Shown: positions 14,639-25,584 of the stretch, piece by piece | Layout: each line of letters opens with the position of its first letter | How positions within the stretch are numbered: position 1 is the stretch's first letter | Assembly: GCA_003254905.1 (NCBI GenBank) | Contig: QANU01107820.1 | Coordinates: 127,420-191,419, forward strand | Reading direction: 5' to 3' | DNA length: 64,000 nt | Origin: Nissolia schottii | Taxonomy: Eukaryota; Streptophyta; Magnoliopsida; Fabales; Fabaceae | Notes under the pieces: generated by a model | The model's database searches: none | Told to the model about the DNA's origin: nothing | The model's input: the letters and a program-made list of their open reading frames with translations, nothing else | Position numbers and translations under genes: made by a program

Positions 14639-16650
14639 CTAAAATCTACCCCTACCCCTAAAACCACCACCACGTCCACCACCCCTAGGAGGACCACCTC
14701 TCCCACCACCTCGTGGGCCACCCCTTCCACGAAAGCCACCGCCTCCGCGAAAGCTGCCACCTCTGCCTCCACCACGTCCTCCTCTGCCTCCGCCTCTACC
14801 AGCTTGTGGTGTTCCCCTGCAACAATTATCAGTCAATCATGTCAACCTTCAAAGCCACCAAAACCCAAAAAATTGTTGGCATCTATGCTTAATCATCTAC
14901 ATATATTGACAACAAAACACCAATAATAGAATTTCATTTTGGGTGACCCCATATTATTTTGATGTAAGTAAGTTGTACACAGCGATCCAATTGTGTATAA
15001 CATAAAAAAGTGACGGGGAGTGAAGAAAAACTAAATTCATAAAACTTATGGACATGGCAAAGATCAAGAACTAAAAATTCACTCTGTCATTTACCAGTTA
15101 CGTATTGCCTTGTCTCCCATAATCTTAAGCCCAAAAAGAAGCGACATATCAAAAGAAGCAACATTTCACATAATATATGCCAACAACCGGGCCAACATCA
15201 ACTCGGTAATCCTCAAAACAAACCATTTTGATAGAAACTGGGAATTAGAATTCAAGCTTTCAAGCCTATAATTATAGTCCAGGAGTCCTTTAAATAACAT
15301 ATCATAAGAGGCCACACCAAGAAACAAGCCCATGTTGAACATAGTCTAGGTATGATAAGGTTCACTAAACCATAAACAATAAAAGGTGCACGATCAAATA
15401 AAACAGCAAACTACAAGGATATGTATACATCGAAGAATAGTATTGATGCATGTCTTGCAACGGCAGCTGTAACAGCAAATGAGGCAATTCAAACCCACTT
15501 TACACAGTTTTAACAGAAAAGAGTTGTTGCATTGATAGCAAGCATGCATAGACTTGCAATAGATCAACGTGGCCATCAACATACAGTTTCATTTCAGATT
15601 CACAGAAAATTTACAATGATGGAAGCACAGAACTGTTTACTGTTCCCAAATCTTACACAGATAGTAGTCAGAAACATAAGCAGAAGTATAAGAATATTAA
15701 TTGGGCACTGATTAACCCATCTCTATCTTCAACAACTTTTCAGTGCACATTCATGTAGTAGTGTTCCAATGAACAACTGCAGATCAGACAAATTCTACAA
15801 CGCCTAAACAAGTTTCTTTCGAGCAATGAAGTGCAAAGAGAACATACTTTGGCTGTGGAAGAAATCTTGCAAGAGGCAAGAGTTTGGCTGGGTCAATATA
15901 AAACTTGTCACCAGTTGAATACGAAGTAGCAACAATTCCTTCCATCATTTTAATCGAAAAGTACTGCAATATCACAATTGAAGCAATAAAGGCCACATCA
16001 TTACCGATTTCAAAACAGACACAAAAATGCTAGAAGCACTCAACATGTCATAAAATACGCCCAAAAACGAGAGGAACTCACAGATTCATTGATGGGGCCA
16101 AATATTTCATCAACTTTCCCTATCTGAGTCATGTTTTGCAAGTATATAGGAGCATTGAAATAGGGGATTTTCTCGTTCGTTAGCTTTGTCACTGCATCTC
16201 CCTCACATGCGTGCATAAACGTCGAAACCTCTGCACACACCAAATCAAAGAAACTCATTTAGAAACTCACACGCACCCCATAAACTTGCTTTCCCCCAAA
16301 ACACAGCCACATAACCAAAAAAAAAAAAAAGGACCACAAGTTTTAGACAAAGTTGTGTTCTGTACAAATTCGCGAAACCCAGAAAAAAAAAATCACAAAG
16401 CACGAGACTTTCTCAGTCTCAAAAAGCAATTTGTGAACAACTCAACAGAGAACTTGAAAAATTCAAATGATTAAAAAAGATGTCCCGAAATGGGAAGTGG
16501 CAACAGACCTACGACTTCGGAGGGCGGCCCTTCATCGCGAAAACCTCCGCCTCCTCGGCCGCCACGGCCGCCGCCTCGGCCGCGAAATCCTCCACCGTCA
16601 CGGCCACCTCTGAAACCGCCTCCACGGCCGCCGCCTCTCGGGGGTCTCAT
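14639..16650 (-). CDS. GAR1: H/ACA snoRNP core protein GAR1
   Basis: GAR1 joins dyskerin (NAP57/CBF5), NOP10 and NHP2 in box H/ACA particles that direct pseudouridylation in the nucleolus. Four coding exons on the - strand: 16650-16509, 16230-16082, 15963-15848, 14816-14639. They total 585 bases, 194 residues. Residues 1-40 are an RGG-rich arm beginning [16 protein letters not shown]. The conserved core runs from [16 protein letters not shown] through [20 protein letters not shown] to [21 protein letters not shown] second RGG arm ends GFRGRGRF. This RGG-core-RGG order is the family layout. Intron 3 is 1031 bases; I saw no convincing snoRNA inside it. All joins are GT-AG and in frame. Confidence 0.96.
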
Positions 16651-16721
16651 TATCTGAGAAGTGGTTTGTAGCTCGAGAGCTCCAACAATGGCTGGGCAAA
16701 GCAGCGCTCTGGGGGGGGTTT

Positions 16722-16754
16722 TAGGGTTTTGGGGAGAGTTGTAGATTAGGGTTT
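16722..16754 (-). promoter_or_regulatory. Two telo-boxes upstream of GAR1
   Basis: TAGGGTTT on the + strand (AAACCCTA in gene orientation) occurs at 16722-16729 and again at 16747-16754, 72 to 104 bases upstream of the start codon. Telo-boxes are known to mark plant promoters of ribosomal-protein and nucleolar genes, which fits the role of GAR1. Confidence 0.7.
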
Positions 16755-16797
16755 TTGAAGAGTTCCGCGTTTGGGGAAAAGTGATTAATTTAGTGTT

Positions 16798-16838
16798 TGG
16801 GCCGGGTTTTCTTTTTGTTTTGAGTTCAAAGCTGGGCT
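16798..16838 (-). promoter_or_regulatory. Site-II-like motifs upstream of GAR1
   Basis: TGGGCC at 16798-16803 and TGGGCT at 16833-16838 match the TGGGCY site II element bound by TCP factors. Site II motifs next to telo-boxes are a known combination in plant growth-related promoters. Function here is inferred. Confidence 0.6.
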
Positions 16839-17099
16839 TCCTAACAATGCTTCTAAATTTTTGTGACAACAACATGTACAATTATATTTGGATCCAAAAA
16901 TAGTATAATTAAGCATATTTTTGAGTAGGTGGGATCAATAGGGTTTGGGTAATATCATAACATGTGATATTCAAATCTCATTTAGATTGAGTTCGGTAAA
17001 GTTTTTTGAAGAGGTGCTTGTATTGTGTTAGGACGTTTATCAAATTGGGTCTAACACTTATCTTATTTGTTATCTTATCTATTATTATCTTATAAATAA

Positions 17100-17760
17100 A
17101 ATAAAATTGCTTAATACTCTACCTGATTCTTAGGAAAGTCTTCGAGTTACCTTAACTAATTCTTCTCGCGGTGGTGTGGTGACCATGAATATGGTTAAAA
17201 CTGTTGTTTTGAATGAAGAAGTCAGAAGACAAACTCAATAGGCATCTACACAATCAAAGGTTTTGGTTATTGAAGACGGGGGGAGAAGCAGAGACAAAGA
17301 TAAGGGAAGAGGCCAACCAGGTAAAACCAAGCACAGAAGAAAACTGAAGTCCAAGTATACAAATTTTGAGTGTGATCACTGTGGTAAAAAGGGTCATACT
17401 AAGAAGTTTTGTCATGAGTTGAAGAATGAGAAAAATGGTAACAAAGGTAATAAAGAAAAAAAGAATGATGATAATGATGATCATGTTGCTACCACTACTG
17501 ATGGAAATTTGTTGATTGTTTTTTATTAGAATATGGTCAATGTTGCTTGTGACGATTCTAGTTGGGTTGTTAATAGTGGTGCCAATTTTCATGTGACTTC
17601 AAGAAAGAATTTTTTTCTCTTCCTATACTCTAGGTAATTTTAGTGTGTTGAAGATGGAAAATAATAATAAGTCATAGGTTATTGGCATTGGAAACCAGCA
17701 ATGGAACAAAGTTAATTTTGAGTAATGTCAGGCACGTACCAAACATCTGACTAAGTGTGA
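17100..17760 (+). mobile_element. Copia gag/protease remnant
   Basis: Reads as a fossil of the gag C terminus: a basic stretch, then the zinc knuckle CDHCGKKGHTKKFC (CX2CX4HX4C) near 17370-17412, then a short piece resembling the start of the Copia protease. The element is broken. No LTRs are recognised on either side. The age cannot be set without LTR pairs. Confidence 0.75.
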
Positions 17761-20674
17761 TTAGTTATAATTTTGCTAAAATTTGGCACGATTTGGCGCC
17801 AACCGATTATTGCGGATATATCCACTGGTAAATATTGAGTTTTATATTAGTTTGATGACAACAATATTGACCGATATATCCAAAGGCAATAGTTTTTTTT
17901 TAATAAATTTATTGGTTAAGGTTTAGAGTTTTGGATTTTAGGTTATTTAATTTATGATTTATATTATTCTTTAGTAAACAATCATGGTTGTAGCAAGGCA
18001 CTAAAATTGTAATTACAATGTATCTGACAGAATATGAGGCCAACATTTTGGATGAAATTACAAATTAATTATAGGCATGAATTCCATGATTACCTATTAA
18101 TAATATACAAGTAATTGCTGAAAACCATCAACATCGAGGAAGAAATTGATTTTTGCAGAGTTATAGCTAGCTAATTAGATGTAATTAAGGCATATATGCC
18201 AAGTGACATGGTCGTCTTAATTTTGTTCTAAAAGGAGGTTTGAGAAATTACTTGTTGGTTATATAAGTGTTATTGATATGTATATATATTCATCCATGTC
18301 GAGAATGAAGAGCAATGAAAGATAAAATTGGTGTGAATGATTTGTGAGACCTTGTAAATGCATGTAATTGATTTTGGATTAATACAACATCAGCTTTTTA
18401 GGGTTTAGTGCTTAAGGTTTAAGGTAAGAATTAGGATTTAGGGTTTAGGATATGTACCAGCAGATATATCCAACAATAAGTGTTGTTTATCGGCGAAAAA
18501 ATCTGTCGATAATGAATTTTTAAGTGAAGGGGAAATTTTCCACCCAAACGAAATTCGTCGTTTCACTTAATAACCTTTCTGACAGTAAGCATCAAGACTA
18601 CAAATTCTACGTTCCCTTTTTCTTCCTCATTTCTCCTATTCTCTTCCTTCTCTCTAACTCTCCTTCTTCTCTCTAACCGACCACTTGCCGTCATCGTCAC
18701 TGACCACCACCACCGTGCTACTAGCACTCACCGACGCCTCCAAAAGGAGCGTCATCACTATTGTACCTCCTCAAGGGAACACCGCCTTTGGAAGGGAACA
18801 CCAACGTTGTCGTCCTGCCATTACCACCACCTTATTCATCATCTTCTCCTCATTCTCTCTAACCAAGGTCACTCCACCACCACCATCCCCGACATCGCCT
18901 CCCAGAAGACGTCGTTGTCACCGCATCCACCTTTGCCTCCATTGTCTATAGGAGCTAGCCATTGCTGCCATCAACCTCCCTGTAGGACCCACCTCCAAGC
19001 ACCACAACTAGTAACCCATTTTGCATCATCTCCACCTCTAGGTTTTAGGTTTTCTTTTACCATTAGTAATAGTTGTAGGATAATTGACTTAATGTTGTTC
19101 AAACTATATAATTATCACATAAAATTCATGTTGAGATGGGTCTTTGATAACATATAAACTATATGATAATTGATGTTTGTTGTTAATGTGACTTGAATTA
19201 TTATGTAAAATGTGTGATTAATATATGTTTGTTGTATATTTGTTTGGCCAATCGATTATGGATGTATGACAAAGTCCACTTAAATCAAGGTAGGTGTAAA
19301 ACAACGTATATTGCGAGTGTAGACGATTTCTACATGAGAGTTCAATGATTATATCAATTTGAGAGGGAGCAGAGAGTTAATTTTCATGCTATTGTTCCAG
19401 AAAGTCTCAACTAGAATATGGTGATTAATTTTCTGATCAATTATTTCCCTCATAGTTCAGAAGCCATGTATGCATTTCATATCAAAATGATGATTGGGGC
19501 ATTCCTTTATTTTTTATATTGTCATTACTTTAATATTAAATTTTGAATCCATAAATGTGTATAGGTGCAAATCCACTGTAACACTAATATTGACTTGATG
19601 AGCTTGTCTTGGGGACCAACCAATAGAGCTATTAGTTGTCCCATATATTATGTTAATGGTTACAAGTTTCATACATCTGAATGGGCAAGATGTCAAAAAA
19701 TAGACAACAATGGTGCTTGGGTTAAGGGAGAATATTCTGATAATGGTCAAAGAAATGATGATTGGTATGGAGTGCTTAAGAAGATACTTGAATTTGAGTG
19801 TGTACATGGTTGGATAGTCAACCATATTGTGCTTTTCTAATGTGATTGGTATGATCTAACTTATCCACGTGGAACTCAGACACAATCCCACTCCAAAATC
19901 ATAGAGATTAGTGCAACTAAAAAGTATAGGGGGTATGATCCATTCATCATTGCAAAAAATGCAAAAAAAAAAGGGAATTATATTATATACACTACCCTAG
20001 ACAAAGGCAATCAAATTGGATGGTTTTCATGAAAAGTAAGCCAAGTGGTTGCGTTGAGGTTGAGAACGAATTTGAGGAGAACGAACCTGATGAAGCATAT
20101 CAAGTGGATTAGTCAATCCCAACCAGGAGAGTTGTTGAGGGCAAGGAACCAACAACTTTATATCATGATTCAACAAAGGATGGAGATGACATAATTAAAC
20201 TTCTACCCATTCAACAACAAGTACCAAAAGCTAAAGATATTGAAGAAGAATTTGAACTATCAGATCAGCATACCTATATTATGTATTGGACTATTTCCAT
20301 GTATTTGACTACATTATTTTGATTAACTATTTACTAAGAATTTTAAATTTAGTTGTGCTTGTGTTTGACACTTTTTTAATGTTAATGAGCTACAATTGAT
20401 TAGGATGCGATCCTTTGGATATGTCATTTTAAATATTTATTTTTAAAAATTATTACAGAATTACCAGTGGATAAATCTGCCAATAAATTAAATATTATTT
20501 TATATTAACCCCAATTACCAATTGATTTATTGGCCGCTACAATGTTAGAAATGGTGTTTCTTGCACTCGTTACTGTCGGATAGTTTCTATCCGTACTGAC
20601 GAATTTATCCGCCGATGATTTTCATTGGATACGTTATCCGACGATAATGTATTACCAACGACTTTTGTATAGTC
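17761..20674 (+). mobile_element. CACTA (En/Spm-type) DNA transposon remnant
   Basis: The body contains a protein tail (next entry) of the DUF4216 kind, found in plant CACTA elements. Repeated short words built on TATCC, GTCGATAATG and CCGACGATAATG crowd both flanks (17800-17900, 18460-18540, 20465-20660), as in CACTA subterminal regions. The right end near 20661-20674 reads TTTTGTATAGTC, close to the reverse complement of a CACTATACAAAA tip. The left tip is not resolved, so the start is approximate. A proline/serine/threonine-rich open stretch at 18685-19010 lies inside. Confidence 0.65.
19565..20032 (+). pseudogene. CACTA-associated DUF4216-like protein fragment
   Basis: The frame from 19565 contains LSWGPTNRAISCPIYYVNGY, then FHTSEWARCQKIDNNGAWVKGE, then DDWYGVLKKILEFE. 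This is the typical order of the DUF4216 region in plant CACTA proteins. The same frame goes on after the TAA at 19838-19840 with a CDWYDLTYPRGTQ-like stretch and YDPFIIAKNAKKKG before ending near 20032. The stop inside the domain and the lack of upstream transposase exons suggest a dead copy. Confidence 0.7.
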
Positions 20675-22800
20675 AAATAATTTATGCCGTAAAATCCTCT
20701 GAAAACCTTAAAATCTTACTGTAATTTTATAAAATCCATGAATAAATTTGCCGGTAGATAGCGTTTTTCTAGTAATGTCTTGCAACCTTCTTTTCCTTTT
20801 TTGCATATCATTACATCTTTCTCATTAGATGATGAAACAAGTTTTTCAGGCTTGTTGGGACTATGCTCTGTACATTCATATGAATCACTTGATGATGAAG
20901 AATCAAAGGTGCCTTGGGGTTGACTTATTGGTTGGGTGAACATGTTAGGTTGAGTTTGAATCAACTCTTCAGCTTCTAGCTTGTGCTCTATTTCAGGCTC
21001 CACCATCAACTTAAAAAACAACATCATCAACATCAATTACTATAGCATTAAGCCATTAAACAGAATGATCAACATCATCAACATAAAAAAGGGGTTCACA
21101 ATGATAAAAGGGAAGACTATGCTGCATTTTGCCTAGGGTTTAGAAAAACCCAGATAAAAGGGGGTTTAGAAACACAAAATAAAAAGACCAACAAGAGAGA
21201 AAAATAAAAACAATATTGCATTATTGTTTAGAAACACCAACATAAAAAGTATTTTTGCTGCATTTCTTTAAATAAAAAAAAAAAATAGGAGCACACAAGA
21301 CCAGAGCAACATAGAAAAATAGGGGACTAAGGGACTCAAAAAATTATCTTCATCACTTATAAAATATGACATACAAAACAAAGTGCCCAAGAAGAACACA
21401 CCACTAAGGGACTCAAATAGGATCTAAACCCTAATCACAAGCACCATCCATGCAAAGAATCCTTCATCTTCATACAAAAACTAAAAAACGAACCTCCAAA
21501 CAACATCAACCATGAGAATAAAAAAAATTATGACTTGATGGTTTACTCATGACATTATCTTTTCAAGGGTCTCTGACACAAAATGACGACGTGAATGACG
21601 ATGATAATGATTGACCAAGCTTCTCCAAGTAGTGGTCGCTGAACGCCGTCATGGTGGCGATGATCAACGTAGTGAAGGATAGAGGAAGAAGTAACAGAAC
21701 CAATGAAGTGAAGGAAGGAAGAAGAGGAAGTGACGTTTCTTTTTCCTGCCTTATAATGAGAATTAAGAAGAGGTTAAATGGAGGGGGGGAGGAAACAAAA
21801 CATTGCATTTTGTTTTGGAAGATTTGGGTTTTCTTAAAAAAAAAAAAAAAGATTAAATGGCAGGACAAAAAAACGTTGCGTTTTGGGTTTAATTTTGTGA
21901 TTTTTTATTTTAAAAAATGGGTTTTTTAATATTAAAATTTCATGTAAACATCTTCGTGGCACGATTACATGCCACTTAACACACCACGTTAACACTTAGC
22001 CATTACAGAAGTTGGATGGAGACTTGACAAAGAGAACTAATTTGCATGACATTTGCCAACGCTAGGGATTACGTTGAAGGATTTGAAACTTTAGGATGGT
22101 TTACTCAAAAATAAAATTGAATATTCTTTAGAAGCAATATTTATCTTCTCTCATTTTGCTCTTTCCCATGTCCCTCACTCTCATCCTTTCCTTTATAGTT
22201 TAATGAGTGTGTTTGTATGTGATTCGGAAAAAAAAATTACCTTTTTTAACTAGAAAAAGAGTACTTATAAGTTTTTTAGACATGTTAGTTTGTGTTGCTC
22301 AGAAAAATCGAAGCACGACTATTTTCTGCTTTTTTTTTTAAGAAACAGATAAAGATATGATGTCTTAGTAGAATCAAAAGTTGTAAAAGAGACAAAATTC
22401 AATCCCATAAATCTTGTAACCACCACATAAGGAAAAATACCATAAATCCTCTCGTAGTCTGACTCCCACATGAAAAATTATTTTCTATGTACAAATCCAA
22501 CGCCTCAAATATAAATACACATAAAATACAATAGAAGTGAGTGCTACCACTTTTATTGTATGGCTCACAAATATTTTTTAGACCCACCAAGTGAAGCCAC
22601 TTTTATTGTATGTACCCAAATTTAAGATATTAAAATTGTATCTAGAAAAGAATTTGTCTTCATACATTCTCACTTTCTCTAAATCTAACGCTATAGTGCC
22701 TCTTGTTTGTGTGCACCATTCAGCCTATGTGTTGCATATAATAGAAGACTAGACTTTCACCTTTTGCGTTACATAGAAGAGAGAAAGGTATAGATTTACA
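20675..22800. other. Intergenic region with two small leftward open frames
   Basis: On the - strand, 21003-20761 can encode an acidic, serine-rich peptide (VEPEIEHKLEAEEL, then SSSSSDSYECTEHSPNKPEK), and about 21652-21563 starts CACCATGACGG, a good start context, after a long CT-rich leader. They could be exons of a small unknown gene or DNA carried by the adjacent CACTA element. I do not recognise a family. The rest is AT-rich with poly-A runs. Confidence 0.25.
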
Positions 22801-23054
22801 AACATTAGTCAATTTTTCCGACGGTAACTGCTTTGTGCCATCACGCGCTATTGGGCGCCAAAATAACTCTGATTCGTGGTCATACCTTTAGTTTTATCGT
22901 ATAATATTTTTTTTGACGGTCATCGTGGCCAAAATTACTCTGATTCGTCCTAAAAGTCGTTACCGTCAATTTTTTTGTGCTTTCCAACAGTATTACCATT
23001 GGATGAAGAGCCAACGATAATGCTCCGACGGTAATTATCGTGTTTCTTGTAGTG
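22801..23054. mobile_element. Isolated CACTA right terminus
   Basis: Ends TTTCTTGTAGTG, the reverse complement of CACTACAAGAAA, the classic tip of plant CACTA elements. The preceding 250 bases hold repeated subterminal words in both orientations: CCGACGGTAA, GACGGTCATCG, CGTTACCGTCAA and CCGACGGTAATTATCG. A matching left tip was not found in the window, so this is a truncated copy or a very short internal-deletion derivative. Confidence 0.75.
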
Positions 23055-25584
23055 CAGGCACAAGAGGTAGGTGGAAGCAAATCTACAAAGTAAGCACTAA
23101 TAAACATCGTTTCGTTGAACACAATGGCATGGTCAAACATTCTTTACTTATTACATTTTAAACATCTTTTTTTATATTTGTGAATATTGCTTATTCACTA
23201 AGATTTGAGTGTACTAATTAAAATCTGTTGCACCCATTAAGAATTTTGCCTATTATTTTTTATTGAAAATTCAATAAGAGACTTGCATGCATGTTACTAC
23301 TTAAGGATAGTTTTTGAAAATGTAACTTTAAAAGTAAATATTCTCTTTACCATTTTTTCTTTTATTTTTGAATATGAAGTCAAATTGTTTAACTTGATTT
23401 TTTTTTTTAAATCTTAAAACTACACATGATATGGGTAGAAGATCATCTCAATTAAATACGGATCTCGAATGTCGTTGTTACCTATTTTAAGTTTTACGTA
23501 AGAACTTTATAAGTTGAATATATTAATACATTTTGAAAGAACATTGTCCATAAATATAACTATCATACATTCGGTTAACCTTTGCAAGTATGTGATTTAT
23601 TTGAGTATGGTTGTAATGATATTAATTGTCATTTACAAAATCAAATTATTTAAAATATTAATTTGTATCAATACATGTATATATTTATGTATATTAATAA
23701 ATAAAAAAAAGCATAACAATAGTGTAACTTTTTCGTGCCAATGCACGGGTTAACTACTCTAATTATCCCTAAAAATAACAATGTTAATTGTCTAACACAA
23801 ACACCCTTCGACACACACTTTCTATTAGTCTCCCTCTCTTGCCATTATGATAATAAGACAAAAATTACCCGATTGTAAGCAACAAAAAAAAATTCTCCCT
23901 CTCCCTCCGTCGTCTTTATTAAAATTAGTCAAACAGTATTAGATTATGTGATGACAAAAAATAAAAGCACATCTCATCTCATCTCATCTCATCTCCTTTC
24001 CTTCCCCTTCCTCCTCCCTCCACCGCTTGTATTTATTACACCAACACAAAGTATGAGATTATGAAGTGACAAAGAATACTAAAATATAGAGCTACCAAAG
24101 AGTATCACTCCTCCTCCCTCTCTCTCTCTCTCACTCTCACTCTCACACACACACACACCCCCCTTCCCTTCCCCCTCTTTATCCTTGCATCCATTGCATC
24201 CACCATCATACTTCAATCACCACCCGCAATACTTACATTGTCATGACCACACCACACCACAACCAACCTACACTCATCCTCGTCAATCATCGCCACTATT
24301 CAATTCATGATACCAATCAATCAACAAAGACTTAGGGTTTATCATGGTTGCATAAATGCAAGGAAAAATTATATAATGTGATTTTACCTCGACAACGGAG
24401 AAAGTGAAATGTTATCGTGAAAACAAGTAACCTTGACTCAATGTAAGTAGCCCACACACCCCAGTTAACCAAAAATAGATCCTCCAAGGTACAGATTTCA
24501 CTTTAGAGTATAGGTGAAAATTTTAAATGTGAGAAAATATACCTTCTAGATCCACATTATCATGATGAAACAATCATCCTCTACAACGAAAATTTTACTT
24601 CAGTGATAAAGTGAATGTTTTTAACATTTAGTCATTCAAAAGTGAATGTTTTTAACATTTAGTCATTCAAACAAATAGTGAAACTCATTTTTACCTGAAT
24701 AATCTAATAGTAAAAACACTCACTATACTCTAAAATCTTCACTTACGAATATCTTTTCTCGTTTTGACTTTATTAATCCTAGAACGAGAGAACACACCCT
24801 TTAGACCCACATTGTCAGGATGTGCCACACACCACTTAACAAGGCATTGCACAACAGACATTGCCTTTTGTTAATATTAAAACATTAGTGCCTGTTGTTG
24901 TTATTAAACATTAGCCTAAAGTTATCTAGCAAACCCTGGCTCCACCCCAACTACCTTGCACAATTACTATTACCTTGACTTGGAGAGAATAAGAATGAAA
25001 ACTGTTGGCTTGGGAGTTTCTGGCATAAACAGTTTATCCATATAATCACGACAGCGCACACACTGACAGCTCAAAAAGAATGCCTTTGAAGCACCCAGTG
25101 ACCCCAATTGATCATAATGTCGCGCATAGTGCCATATTAATTACCACCATCCCACTGCTTAGAATGTCTTCAAATCTATAATTCATTGTATCTTAGAATT
25201 CGCTGCTTAATGATTATGATGATCTTGGCGGAAAATTATATCATTACATACAAAATCGCAAATTGTTATAAAGCCCAACCATGAAAAAAGCATGGCCAAA
25301 ATAGCCCGCTGCCCTTCTATTACACAAGTTAATACTCTTCAACAAATGGTTGCTCCCATTGCTCGGGTTGGTTGGGAACTTGCTCACACAGCCATAACTA
25401 GCTTCTGTTTCTCCTTTACTTTTTAATTTTACAATTGTAACGAGATTTTTTATATGGGAGCCCCATTTTTCGTTTAACTAGGCATGGGAGCAAAAAAGCA
25501 AGCCTACCCGTTCCAAGCTAATAATCATGAAAGCATTTCATCTTTTAGTTTCGCCTCATTTTTCAAAATGTTCACATCAGAAAG
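23055..25584. other. Intergenic region downstream of the MLK kinase
   Basis: AT-rich with simple repeats: a TCTCA-type run near 23970-23995, CT then CA runs near 24115-24155, and a 30-base tandem duplication at about 24610-24670. No gene is recognised. The last few hundred bases before 25585 include the 3' untranslated region of the leftward kinase gene. Confidence 0.5.
24610..24671. repeat. 30-base tandem duplication
   Basis: The phrase starting AAGTGAATGTTTTTAACA and ending AGTCATTCAA occurs twice back to back. It is a simple local duplication in non-coding DNA. Confidence 0.8.

Noticed and set aside
14593-14775. Alanine/valine-rich leftward frame at the GAR1 3' end
   Set aside because: It is another frame of the RGG-coding last exon of GAR1.
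14817-15847. snoRNA hosted in GAR1 intron 3
   Set aside because: I looked for C/D and H/ACA box arrangements and saw no convincing set.
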